The position numbers were made by a program, and so were the translations under genes. From RGIG3102 sp964525015 (lineage in GTDB: Bacteria > Bacillota > Clostridia > Oscillospirales > Ruminococcaceae), in NCBI GenBank assembly GCA_964525015.1, contig CAZGFY010000005.1, positions 1 to 64,000 of the forward strand: a DNA stretch of 64,000 nt, given 5' to 3'. Shown here in pieces: positions 34,918 through 43,756 of this stretch; position 1 is the first letter of the stretch; the number at the start of each line of letters is the position of its first letter. The notes under the pieces are model-generated. The model saw only the letters and a list, made by a program, of their open reading frames with translations. It was not told the origin of the DNA and searched no databases.

Positions 34918-36108
34918 TTAAATATACTTTTTTAATGCATTTTTTAGTCTAATCAAAGCATCTTCTATACTTTTTGTTGGGCATGCAAGATTCCATCGTT
35001 CAAAGCCGATGCCTTCTTCTCCAAAGATATACCCTTCATCAAAAAATAGATGTGCTTCGTGTTTCATAATTTTTTCAAGTTCTAAATGATTAATTCCAAG
35101 GGATGAAAAATCCATCCATAATAAGTATGTTCCTTCTAAATCAAAAACTTTTACGCTAGGAAATTCTTTACTTAAAAAATCTACTATTATATCTCTATTT
35201 TTATAGATTATTTTTTTTGCTTCCTCCAGCCAAGTTTCCCCTTGTGTGTAAGCAATTGTACACGCTTCATATCCTAAGATATTACATTTTGGTACACCTG
35301 CCGTTGTTTTTATTTCGCTCATAAAGCGGTCTCTTAATGCTTCGTTTTTAATAAGAACGCAAGCTGTTTGCAAACCTGCAACATTAAATGTTTTGCTTGG
35401 CGATGTTAGTATAACACTGTTATCTGCTACTTCTTCACTAAGTGAAGAGTAAACAATATGTGTATACCCTTTATCAACAAAATCAAAATGAATTTCATCT
35501 GATATAACTAATACATTATGTTTTTTGCAAATTTCTGCTATTTTATAAAGCTCATCTTTTGTCCAAACTCTTCCAACTGGATTGTGTGGGCTACATAAAA
35601 TAAGTAGCTTTGTTTTTTCATCTGATGCTTTATCTTCTAAATCTTTAAAATCAATAGTGTAATTTTTTTCGCCTTTAACTAGCTTGTTTTCTATTAAAAC
35701 ACGATTGTTTTTAGTTATCGCTGCATACATTGGATAGTAAACAGGTGTCATTAAAATAACTCCGTCGCCTTCGTTTGTATAAGATTTAATAGCCAAGTGA
35801 AAAGCATCAACAACTCCGTGTGCTGAGCAAATCCACTCTTTTTGTATATCCCAGTTATGCTTTGTTTTCATCCAGTGAACAACAGCATCTTTATATCTAT
35901 CAGGGGCAATGGAATATCCTAAAATGCTATTATCAATAAAGCTTTTTAGCCCTTCTCTTATTTCAGGTGCTGTAATGAATTCCATATCAGCCACTGAAAA
36001 AGGCACAACATCTTCTGGAGTATCTCCTAGCACTCTTTGCACTTCTGCCCACTTACCTGAGCCTGTATTATACCTTGGTATAATTGTTTCAAAATCGTAG
36101 TTTTTCAA
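34918..36108 (-). CDS. MalY/PatB family aminotransferase-like C-S lyase
   Basis: 396 residues of PLP fold type I. It opens with NYDFETIIPRYNTGSGKW and has the PLP lysine in LTSPSKTFNVAGLQ, HNPVGRVWTKDEL and ISDEIHFDF, all MalY/PatB hallmarks. These enzymes cleave cystathionine or cysteine to a thiol or sulfide, pyruvate and ammonia. The preferred start is a TTG at 36108, 8 bases after AAGGGAG; the frame extends to an ATG at 36171 without a ribosome site, and that extra N-terminus does not belong to the family. It heads an operon with a permease and a VOC protein. The divergent LysR is the likely regulator. Confidence 0.9.
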   Translation of the reverse strand: MKNYDFETIIPRYNTGSGKWAEVQRVLGDTPEDVVPFSVADMEFITAPEIREGLKSFIDNSILGYSIAPDRYKDAVVHWMKTKHNWDIQKEWICSAHGVVDAFHLAIKSYTNEGDGVILMTPVYYPMYAAITKNNRVLIENKLVKGEKNYTIDFKDLEDKASDEKTKLLILCSPHNPVGRVWTKDELYKIAEICKKHNVLVISDEIHFDFVDKGYTHIVYSSLSEEVADNSVILTSPSKTFNVAGLQTACVLIKNEALRDRFMSEIKTTAGVPKCNILGYEACTIAYTQGETWLEEAKKIIYKNRDIIVDFLSKEFPSVKVFDLEGTYLLWMDFSSLGINHLELEKIMKHEAHLFFDEGYIFGEEGIGFERWNLACPTKSIEDALIRLKNALKKYI

Positions 36109-36187
36109 TAAATCATCTCCCTTAATTATTAAAATCACAGTTATAAATCTCCGGAAATCCACAACCTGCAATTGTCATAATAAACAA

Positions 36188-36209
36188 AAAGTTTCAACAT
36201 TTAAACTTT
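36188..36209. promoter_or_regulatory. Inverted repeat in the lyase/LysR divergent region
   Basis: AAAGTTT (36188-36194) and AAACTTT (36203-36209) with an 8-base centre, between the divergent lyase and LysR genes; a plausible LysR binding site. Confidence 0.4.
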
Positions 36210-36309
36210 GTTGTTTACATTCTACACATATTATAATATAATAGCTCTAGTATGTAAAATGCATTTTATACACGGTAATAATAAACTTTTAGTTATAATT
36301 GAGGTATCT

Positions 36310-37212
36310 ATGACAAACCACGAAATTGAAGCTTTCCTTGCAATTGTAAAGCATCAAAACTTTTCTCTTGCAGCTACTAATCTTTTTATCACACAGCCAG
36401 CTTTAAGCAGACGACTTAAAAATTTAGAGGCAAGACTTAAGTGCACTCTTATAGATAGGGGAAAAGGAAATAAACAAATATCTCTAACTAAAGAGGGCGA
36501 ACTATTCCTACCAATAGCAGCTAGATGGCTAACACTTTTTAAGGATTCTGAAAATTTAATTCAAGAAAATTTAAACCAATCTCTGATTATTTCTGCCTTA
36601 GATGGTATTCACACCTGTGTTCTAACAAAGCCATATAAAAGCTTTATCCAAAACCAAAGTGCGCACACTTTAAAAATGATGATACTATCTTCTAAGGCTT
36701 CCTATCTTCACGTTGAGCAGGAAATAGTTGATTTATCTTTTATTGCTGAATGTCAGCTTTCTGAAAAAACAACATTGATTCCTATGTTTTCTGAAAAGAT
36801 GTTTTTTGTTACTGCTTCTAAACAATATAAATCAAACACTATAAATCCTGCTTCTTTAGATATTAGAAAATGCATTTATGTTCAGTGGAACTTTGAAACC
36901 GACGCTTGGTATGATAGTGTTTTTACGCAAAAAACAAAGCCACTTGCCGTTGTTGAAAATATGATTGTGTTAGGTGAACTTTTAGAAGGAACAGATAACT
37001 GGACCATTGTTCCATCTTCCATTGCCTATTATTTAGAGCAAACCATGGATATTTATATAAAGCCACTAACAAAGCCCCTGCCTGATAGAACAATATACTG
37101 CATAATAAATTCAAAAACAAAGAAAAAAGAATTGATTAACTCTTTTTTAGAGCACACCAATTCTTATATAAAGAAAATACCTAATTTAAAATCGCTATAT
37201 CAAAAAGATTAA
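36310..37212 (+). CDS. LysR family transcriptional regulator
   Basis: 300 residues from the ATG at 36310, which has GAGG five bases upstream; the longer frame from 36208 adds 34 residues that do not fit the family. HTH at 1-60 (FSLAATNLFITQPALSRRLKNLE), effector domain about 90-290. It is divergent from the C-S lyase operon and probably controls it, perhaps in response to a sulfur amino-acid metabolite (cf. CysB/MetR/YtlI-type regulators). A bidirectional terminator separates it from pyrE. Confidence 0.9.
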   Translation: MTNHEIEAFLAIVKHQNFSLAATNLFITQPALSRRLKNLEARLKCTLIDRGKGNKQISLTKEGELFLPIAARWLTLFKDSENLIQENLNQSLIISALDGIHTCVLTKPYKSFIQNQSAHTLKMMILSSKASYLHVEQEIVDLSFIAECQLSEKTTLIPMFSEKMFFVTASKQYKSNTINPASLDIRKCIYVQWNFETDAWYDSVFTQKTKPLAVVENMIVLGELLEGTDNWTIVPSSIAYYLEQTMDIYIKPLTKPLPDRTIYCIINSKTKKKELINSFLEHTNSYIKKIPNLKSLYQKD

Positions 37213-37215
37213 AAT

Positions 37216-37250
37216 AAAAAATCAGCTAAAATTTAGCTGATTTTTTTATA
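37216..37250. terminator. Bidirectional terminator between LysR and pyrE
   Basis: A 15-bp stem AAAAAATCAGCTAAA (37216-37230) with its complement (37232-37246). It ends both the LysR gene and the convergent pyrimidine operon. Confidence 0.88.
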
Positions 37251-37252
37251 TT

Positions 37253-37885
37253 TTATGCGTTTTGCCAAGAAATATCGCTTGGATTACTTCTAAAAGTTAG
37301 TATTTTTTTAACGTCGCCTTCTGCAATAAAGCCTTCACTTGCCGCCACTTCTACTAATGCATCTAAATTTGATAGCGAAACATTTTTAACATCTACCTCT
37401 TTTAATCTATCAAAGCCTTTTTGCATATTGTAAGTAAAGATTGAAACAATCCCTAATACTTCACAGCCAGCTTCTCTTAAAACATTAACAACATCAACAC
37501 AGCTACCACCTGTTGAAATTAAATCTTCCACAACAACAACTTTTGTGCCTTTTTCAGCTTTGCCTTCGATTTGATTTGTTCTTCCGTGGTCTTTTTTACT
37601 GCCTCTAACGTAGCCCATTGGCAAATCCATTTTATCTGCAACGATAGCTGCGTGAGCAATTCCAGCAGTTGAAGTTCCAAAAACAGCTTCACATTCTGAA
37701 AAGTTTTCTTTAATTAAAGTTACTAGCCCATTTTCAATATCATCTCTAACTTTTGGAAATGATAAAGTTAATCTGTTATCGCAGTACATCGGGCTTTTTA
37801 TTCCTGATGCCCAAGTAAAAGGATCGTTTGGCTTTAAAAACACAGCTTTAATTTCAAGTAAGTGCTTTGCAATTATTTTTTCCAT
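37253..37885 (-). CDS. pyrE: Orotate phosphoribosyltransferase
   Basis: 210 residues. It converts orotate and PRPP to OMP. The PRPP loop VVVVEDLISTGGS near residue 120, the substrate segment FTWASGIKSPMYCDNR and GYVRGSKKDHG are all present. It is the last gene of the pyrimidine operon, 25 bases after pyrF, with a strong terminator directly after its stop. Confidence 0.96.
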   Translation of the reverse strand: MEKIIAKHLLEIKAVFLKPNDPFTWASGIKSPMYCDNRLTLSFPKVRDDIENGLVTLIKENFSECEAVFGTSTAGIAHAAIVADKMDLPMGYVRGSKKDHGRTNQIEGKAEKGTKVVVVEDLISTGGSCVDVVNVLREAGCEVLGIVSIFTYNMQKGFDRLKEVDVKNVSLSNLDALVEVAASEGFIAEGDVKKILTFRSNPSDISWQNA

Positions 37886-37910
37886 AATAGTAATACCTTC
37901 CTTATTTTAA

Positions 37911-38606
37911 TTATATAAATTCTTTTAAGCATCTTTCATACGCTTCAACTGGATTTTCAGCTTGCGTAATTGGTCTGCCTACAACGATGTAATCTGTTCC
38001 AATTTCTTTTGCTTTTTCTGGAGTTGTAACTCTCACTTGATCCCCAACTTCTCCATCGGCAAAACGAATACCCGGAGTTACAGTTAAAAACTTTTCACCA
38101 ACAGCCTCTTTTACCATTCCAGCTTCGAGTGGCGAACAAACAATGCCATCAAGCCCTGCTTCTTTAGTATTTTTTGCGTAGTGGATAATAGTTTCGTTAA
38201 TATCTTTATTAATTAACAACTGGTTTTGCATAACTTCCTGGCTAGTTGAAGTTAATTGAGTCACAGCGATAACTAAAGGGCGAGTGCCGTCTTCTCTTTT
38301 AACGCCTTCTAATGCGGCTTTCATCATGTCAATAGCGCCCGCCGCATGAACATTAACTATATCAACGCCTAAATTTGATAAACTTCTCATCCCACCTTTA
38401 ACTGTGTTTGGGATATCGTGTAGTTTTAAATCTAAAAAGATTTTATGCCCTCTTTCTTTTACGGCTTTTACGATAGATGGCCCTTCTGCATAAAAAAGCT
38501 CCATACCTATTTTAACAAATGGTTTTTTTCCTTGAAATTTATCTAAAAATTCAAGTGCAGTTTTTCCATCTTTAAAATCTAGCGCAATAATAACATCTCT
38601 ATTCAT
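37911..38606 (-). CDS. pyrF: Orotidine 5'-phosphate decarboxylase
   Basis: 231 residues. It decarboxylates OMP to UMP. Catalytic DLKLHDIPNT and phosphate-binding VTPGIR and VVGRPIT are present. Subfamily and length match the short Bacillus-type PyrF. Lies 59 bases after pyrD. Confidence 0.96.
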   Translation of the reverse strand: MNRDVIIALDFKDGKTALEFLDKFQGKKPFVKIGMELFYAEGPSIVKAVKERGHKIFLDLKLHDIPNTVKGGMRSLSNLGVDIVNVHAAGAIDMMKAALEGVKREDGTRPLVIAVTQLTSTSQEVMQNQLLINKDINETIIHYAKNTKEAGLDGIVCSPLEAGMVKEAVGEKFLTVTPGIRFADGEVGDQVRVTTPEKAKEIGTDYIVVGRPITQAENPVEAYERCLKEFI

Positions 38607-38665
38607 TTTATTTTCTCCTTTTAATTAACTATTATATTTAAGGCTTTCACCGTTTTAGAAAAAAT

Positions 38666-39580
38666 TTATTTATGAGCTTTTCCAATAATATCTTGTAAAT
38701 TTTCTATGCCTAGCTCTTTCATAACTCTTGGCAAATCTTCAATAATATCCTTACAAGCGTATGGGTTAACTAAGTTTTGTGAGCCAACTTGAACAGCAGA
38801 GGCGCCAGCGTACATCATTTCAATAACGTCTTCGGCTTTTGCTACTCCACCAATACCAATTATAGGAATTTTAACAGCTTTTGCAACTTGATACACCATT
38901 CTAAGCGCCACTGGGAATATTGCAGGCCCTGAAAAACCGCCAACGGTGTTTGCGATAATTGGTTTTGCAGTTTTTAAATTTAATCTCATTCCAAGTAGTG
39001 TATTCACCATGCTAATTCCATCTGCACCAGCGTCTTCACAGGCTTTAGCAATACAAACTATATCCGTTACATTTGGAGATAATTTTATATAAACAGGTTT
39101 TGTGCACACAGCTTTTACTGCTTTAGTTATATCGTAAACAAGTTTTGGATCTGCTCCAAAAGTTGCTCCACCTTCGTGGACGTTTGGGCAAGAAACGTTT
39201 ATTTCTAAAATCCCAACTTGCTCTTCTTTATCTAGGATTTTTGCAACTTCTACGTATTCTTCAATAGAAAATCCGCAAACATTCGCAACAACTTTTTTAT
39301 TAAAAAATTCTTTTAATTCTGGAAGTTCTGTTTTTATAACAGCTAAAACACCTGGATTTTGAAGTCCAACTGAGTTTATCATTCCCATAGTGCATTCTGC
39401 AATTCTCGGAGTGTTATTACCAAAGCGAGGCTCTAGTGTTGTTCCTTTTATAGAAAAAGAGCCAAGCATATTAATATCATAATAATCTTTGTATTCTTTT
39501 CCGTATCCAAAAGTGCCTGATGCAGGGATAACTGGATTATCTAAAATTAAACCTGAAAGATTAACTTTTGTGTTTACCAT
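38666..39580 (-). CDS. pyrD: Dihydroorotate dehydrogenase B, catalytic subunit
   Basis: 304 residues, class 1B FMN-dependent enzyme that oxidises dihydroorotate. Start VNLSGLILDNPVIPASGTFGYG, catalytic loop with Cys in INVSCPNVHEGG, and FMN phosphate site GIGGVAKAEDVIEMMYAGASAVQVG. Works as a heterotetramer with PyrK, which passes electrons to NAD+. Its start overlaps the end of pyrK by 7 bases. Confidence 0.96.
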   Translation of the reverse strand: MVNTKVNLSGLILDNPVIPASGTFGYGKEYKDYYDINMLGSFSIKGTTLEPRFGNNTPRIAECTMGMINSVGLQNPGVLAVIKTELPELKEFFNKKVVANVCGFSIEEYVEVAKILDKEEQVGILEINVSCPNVHEGGATFGADPKLVYDITKAVKAVCTKPVYIKLSPNVTDIVCIAKACEDAGADGISMVNTLLGMRLNLKTAKPIIANTVGGFSGPAIFPVALRMVYQVAKAVKIPIIGIGGVAKAEDVIEMMYAGASAVQVGSQNLVNPYACKDIIEDLPRVMKELGIENLQDIIGKAHK

Positions 39581-40311
39581 AATACCTCTCCTTTTTCTAA
39601 AACTGGACCTTCTTTACAAATTCTTTTATATCCTGCTCGAGTTTTACAGCTACAGCCCATACAGCCACCAAATCCACAGCCCATTCTCTCTTCAAACGAT
39701 AACTCACCTTCAGCTAAAACATTATTATAAACGGCTTTTAGCATTGGCTCTGGCCCGCAAGTGTAGTAGTAGTCGTAGTCTTTTAAATCTTTTATTATAT
39801 CCGTTACAAATCCTTTAGTTCCATAACTGCCATCATTTGTAGACACATAAACATTACAGCCGAGTGCCTTATATTCTTCTTCTAAAAAAACATCAGCTTT
39901 TGATGTAAAGCCTAAAACCACCGTCGGCTTACTACCTTTTTCAATTAATTTTTTTGCAAGATTATATAAAGGAGGAGTTCCAACACCACCGCCAATTAAT
40001 AATGGTGTTTTTGTATTTTTATTTATATTAAATCCATTTCCAAGTCCAGTTAAAACATCTAGTTTTTCGCCATTTTTCATATTCATCATAGCTTTTGTGC
40101 CATCACCTACAACTTTATAAATTATAGTGATAGTACTTTCATTATAATCGCAAACCGAAATAGGTCTTCTTAAATAAAACCCTTTAATTTCAATATTTAT
40201 AAACTGCCCTGGCGATGTTATATATTGAGTATCGCCCTCTAAAATCATTTTAAAGGTGTCTTTTGCTATATTTTCATTTTGCAAAACTGTGTAAATATTT
40301 CTTTTATACAT
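39574..40311 (-). CDS. pyrK: Dihydroorotate dehydrogenase B, electron transfer subunit
   Basis: 245 residues: FAD-binding beta barrel (FYLRRPISVCDYN), NAD domain (LLIGGGVGTPPLYNLA) and the C-terminal [2Fe-2S] motif CGFGGCMGCSCKTRAGYKRIC. It takes electrons from PyrD FMN to NAD+, which fits an anaerobic or facultative Gram-positive cell. It lies downstream of the tandem structured element in the carB-pyrK gap, and its ribosome site AGGAGG is intact. Confidence 0.95.
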   Translation of the reverse strand: MYKRNIYTVLQNENIAKDTFKMILEGDTQYITSPGQFINIEIKGFYLRRPISVCDYNESTITIIYKVVGDGTKAMMNMKNGEKLDVLTGLGNGFNINKNTKTPLLIGGGVGTPPLYNLAKKLIEKGSKPTVVLGFTSKADVFLEEEYKALGCNVYVSTNDGSYGTKGFVTDIIKDLKDYDYYYTCGPEPMLKAVYNNVLAEGELSFEERMGCGFGGCMGCSCKTRAGYKRICKEGPVLEKGEVLW

Positions 40312-40339
40312 AAACCCTCCTATTTTCTATTTAGTTTTT

Positions 40340-40465
40340 AACAAGTTTTAGTTTTGTTGCCATTAGATTTGCCTTGAATATTATTTTAATATTCAATCTA
40401 AGGGCAGTCCTTCTTGCCCTTAAATCATCTTCCCTAAGTTTTGGCAATTGATGCTAGTTAGCGTC
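40340..40465 (-). ncRNA. Tandem structured element, copy 2 (promoter-distal), carB-pyrK gap
   Basis: In transcript sense (minus strand) this copy has a hairpin closed by GAUG...CAUC, the shared single strand GCCAAAACUUAGGGAAGAU, a stem UAAGGGCA/UGCCCUUA (40422-40415 with 40406-40399) and a stem UUGAAUAUUA/UAAUAUUCAA (40396-40387 with 40383-40374). It matches copy 1 at 33 of 36 bases in the core (40420-40455 versus 40536-40571), while the stems differ in sequence yet stay paired. Confidence 0.6.
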
Positions 40466-40588
40466 TACTCATCTTAAAGGGAAGTAGTGTGATTAAGCAT
40501 TTTAATGCTTAATCTAATGGCGCTTATATATGCCATTAAACTATCTTCCCTAAGTTTTGGCTATTGATGCTGATTAATCAGCATCAAT
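40466..40588 (-). ncRNA. Tandem structured element, copy 1 (promoter-proximal), overlapping the carB stop
   Basis: In transcript sense: a 26-bp palindrome containing the carB stop codon (40588-40563), the core AGCCAAAACUUAGGGAAGAU, a stem UAAUGGC/GCCAUUA (40538-40532 with 40521-40515), a stem GAUUAAGCAUU/AAUGCUUAAUC (40514-40504 with 40501-40491), and a CUUCCCUUUAAG strand that can pair back to CUUAGGGAAG. It does not match a riboswitch class I can name, and no PyrR-type binding loop is evident. Confidence 0.6.
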
Positions 40589-43500
40589 TGTTGAAACTGG
40601 GATAGTAATCTCTTCAAGCACATCTAATAAAACATCAACTGTTGAAATTGATGTAAACACACCAACATTGTTTTCAACTGCGTATCTTCTAATTAAAAAT
40701 CCATCATTACTTGAAACATTATCATCAACATCTTGGCTATTAATAACATAAGTGATATATCCTTTACTTAATGAATCAATTATATCATTACTTCCACTTG
40801 AGATTTTTTCTCTAACTTTTGTTTTTATTCCATTTTCTTTTAAAAAGCTCGCAGTACCTTGAGTTGCCTCTATATTAAAGCCTAAATTATAAAATCTTCT
40901 AACTCTTGATAGTGCCTCTTGTTTATCTTTATCAGCTATTGTAACAAACACCGAACCATAGTTTTGCACTTTTAAGCCTGAGGCTTGCAAGGCTTTATAA
41001 AATGCTCTATTTAAAGAGTTATCATATCCTATCGCCTCGCCAGTTGATTTCATTTCTGGAGATAGATAAGCATCAAGTCCACGGATTTTACTAAATGAGA
41101 ATGTTGGCGCTTTAACATACCATCTTTCTCTTTCTTTTTGGCAGTATGTTCCATAGCCTAAAGATTCTAAAGAATATCCTAGCATAACTTTTGTTGCGAT
41201 ATTAGCCATTGGAATTCCTGTTGCTTTTGATAAAAACGGAACTGTTCTTGATGAACGAGGATTAACCTCAATTATAGAAACTTCATCCTTTTCATCAACT
41301 ATAAATTGGATATTAAATAAGCCTTTAATTCCTATTCCTAGCCCGAGTTTTACTGTGTATTCAATTATTTTTTCTTTAACAGCATTTGAAACTGAGAATG
41401 TTGGATAAACGGAAATACTATCTCCTGAGTGAACTCCTGTTCTTTCAACGTGTTCCATAATTCCTGGAATAAACACGTCTTTGCCATCGCAAATCGCATC
41501 TGTTTCAAGCTCTTTACCCATAATATATTTATCAACTAAAACTGGCTGATTTACATCAATTTCAACAGCTGTTGATAGGTATTTTCTAAGTGCTGTATCA
41601 TCGCCAACTATCTGCATAGCCCTACCACCTAAAACAAAGCTTGGACGAACTAAAACTGGGTATCCAATTTCATTTGCAACCTTTACTCCATCTTCGATAT
41701 TTGTAACAGCTTTACCTTTTGGCTGTGGTATACCTAAACTTGTCATTATTTTTTCAAATGTATCTCTGTTTTCTGCATTGTTAATCGCAGTAACGTCTGT
41801 ACCGATTATATTAACTCCTAATTCATCTAAAGCGCCTGCTAAATTAATAGCGGTTTGCCCACCTAGTGAAACGATAACACCTTTTGGTTTTTCATAATCG
41901 ATAATATTCATAACATCTTCAACGCAAAGTGGCTCAAAGTATAGTTTATCTGAAGTTGTGTAATCTGTTGAAACTGTTTCAGGATTATTATTAATAATAA
42001 TCGCTTCAAAGCCAGCTTCTCTAATCGACCAAATCGCATGCACAGTTGAATAATCGAACTCAACGCCTTGACCTATACGAATAGGCCCAGATCCTAGCAC
42101 AATGATTTTTTCTTTATCCGAAACTATTGATTCATTTTCATCTTCGTATGTTGCATAGAAATAAGGCACATATGAATCAAACTCACTAGCGCAGGTGTCT
42201 ATCATTTTATAAACTGGGAATATATTATTTTCTTTTCTTAATAGATAAATTTCATTTTCTGTTTTATTCCAAACTTGTGAAATATATTTATCAGAAAAGC
42301 CCATTGTTTTAGCCTCTTTTAAAACTTCTATATCCATTACATTTTCTTTTATTTCTTTTTCAAATAGGGCTATATTTTTTAGTTTTTCTAAAAAGAAGAA
42401 ATCTATCTTTGTTTTATTGTAAATAAGATTTAATTCTAAACCACGGCGAATTAATTCAGCTATGGCAAATAGTCTATCATCTGTGCCGTCTTTGATGTAT
42501 TCTAAAATAGAGTCTGTCCCCATATCATCAAACTTTTTAGAATGAATATGGCAAACACCTATTTCTAATGAGCGAACAGCTTTTAATAAAGATTCTTCAA
42601 TTGTCCTTCCTATACTCATAACTTCGCCTGTTGCCTTCATTTGAGTTGAAAGTTTGTTTGATGCATCTTCAAATTTATCAAATGGAAATCTTGCAATTTT
42701 TGAAACAACATAGTCTAAAGCTGGCTCAAAACTCGCTGGAGTGTTTGCAATTTGAATTTCGTCTAAATGCATACCAATAGCAATTTTCGCTGAAACTCTA
42801 GCGATTGGATATCCACTAGCTTTACTAGCAAGTGCAGACGAGCGTGAAACTCTAGGGTTTACCTCAATTAAGTAGTAATTAAATGAATGAGGATCTAAAG
42901 CAAACTGAACATTACAGCCACCTTCGATTTTTAATTCTCTAATAATTTTTAAGGCTGAATCTCTTAGAATTTGATATTCTTTATTTGTTAAAGTTTGGCT
43001 AGGTGCAACAACTATACTATCCCCTGTATGAATACCAACTGGATCTATATTTTCCATATTACAAATTGTTATAGCAGTATCATTTGCATCTCGCATTACT
43101 TCATATTCTATTTCTTTATAGCCTTTAATTGATTTTTCAACTAAAACCTGTGTTACTGGAGATAAATCTAAAGCAGATGCAGAAACTGCTAGTAATTCCT
43201 CATCATTTTCTGCAAATCCGCCACCAGTACCGCCTAATGTGTATGCTGGGCGAAGAATAACAGGGTAGCCGATTTCTCTTGCTATTTTTAGAGCTTCTTG
43301 TGGAGTAGTAGCAATATCAGAAGGCATAACAGGCTCGCCTAGTTTTTCGCATAATTCTTTAAAAAGCTCTCTGTCTTCTGCTCTTTTAATACTATCAAAA
43401 GATGTTCCTAAAATTTCAACACCACATTCGTCTAAAATTCCTTTTTCAGCTAGCTGAACTGCTAAATTAAGCCCAGTTTGTCCGCCAAGGCTTGGAAGAA

Positions 43501-43756
43501 TTGCATCAGGACGCTCAAAACGGATGATTTTTGCTACATATTCTAAAGTTAGAGGCTCCATGTAAACTTTATGAGCTATGTTTGTATCTGTCATTATTGT
43601 TGCAGGGTTTGAGTTTATTAAAACAACTTCATATCCCTCTTCTTTTAAAGCAAGGCAGGCTTGAGTTCCAGCGTAGTCAAATTCCGCTGCTTGTCCTATA
43701 ACGATAGGACCAGAGCCTATAACTAGTATTTTTTTAATATCATTTCTTTTAGGCAT
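40574..43756 (-). CDS. carB: Carbamoyl-phosphate synthase, large subunit
   Basis: 1060 residues: two homologous ATP-grasp halves (starting NDIKKILVIGSGPIVIGQAAEFDYAGTQAC and EKIIVLGSGPIRIGQGVEFDY), an oligomerisation region (about 400-545) and a C-terminal MGS-like allosteric domain (about 930-1060). It uses ammonia from CarA, bicarbonate and two ATP to make carbamoyl phosphate. Its start abuts the carA stop. The last codons (ID-A-D-stop) lie inside a 26-bp palindrome that opens the structured element downstream. Confidence 0.97.
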   Translation of the reverse strand: MPKRNDIKKILVIGSGPIVIGQAAEFDYAGTQACLALKEEGYEVVLINSNPATIMTDTNIAHKVYMEPLTLEYVAKIIRFERPDAILPSLGGQTGLNLAVQLAEKGILDECGVEILGTSFDSIKRAEDRELFKELCEKLGEPVMPSDIATTPQEALKIAREIGYPVILRPAYTLGGTGGGFAENDEELLAVSASALDLSPVTQVLVEKSIKGYKEIEYEVMRDANDTAITICNMENIDPVGIHTGDSIVVAPSQTLTNKEYQILRDSALKIIRELKIEGGCNVQFALDPHSFNYYLIEVNPRVSRSSALASKASGYPIARVSAKIAIGMHLDEIQIANTPASFEPALDYVVSKIARFPFDKFEDASNKLSTQMKATGEVMSIGRTIEESLLKAVRSLEIGVCHIHSKKFDDMGTDSILEYIKDGTDDRLFAIAELIRRGLELNLIYNKTKIDFFFLEKLKNIALFEKEIKENVMDIEVLKEAKTMGFSDKYISQVWNKTENEIYLLRKENNIFPVYKMIDTCASEFDSYVPYFYATYEDENESIVSDKEKIIVLGSGPIRIGQGVEFDYSTVHAIWSIREAGFEAIIINNNPETVSTDYTTSDKLYFEPLCVEDVMNIIDYEKPKGVIVSLGGQTAINLAGALDELGVNIIGTDVTAINNAENRDTFEKIMTSLGIPQPKGKAVTNIEDGVKVANEIGYPVLVRPSFVLGGRAMQIVGDDTALRKYLSTAVEIDVNQPVLVDKYIMGKELETDAICDGKDVFIPGIMEHVERTGVHSGDSISVYPTFSVSNAVKEKIIEYTVKLGLGIGIKGLFNIQFIVDEKDEVSIIEVNPRSSRTVPFLSKATGIPMANIATKVMLGYSLESLGYGTYCQKERERWYVKAPTFSFSKIRGLDAYLSPEMKSTGEAIGYDNSLNRAFYKALQASGLKVQNYGSVFVTIADKDKQEALSRVRRFYNLGFNIEATQGTASFLKENGIKTKVREKISSGSNDIIDSLSKGYITYVINSQDVDDNVSSNDGFLIRRYAVENNVGVFTSISTVDVLLDVLEEITIPVSTIDAD

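Noticed and set aside
40340..40590. PyrR-binding attenuators or a plain terminator in the carB-pyrK gap
   Set aside because: I could not find the conserved PyrR anti-antiterminator loop, and neither stem set is followed by a U-tract of terminator type.
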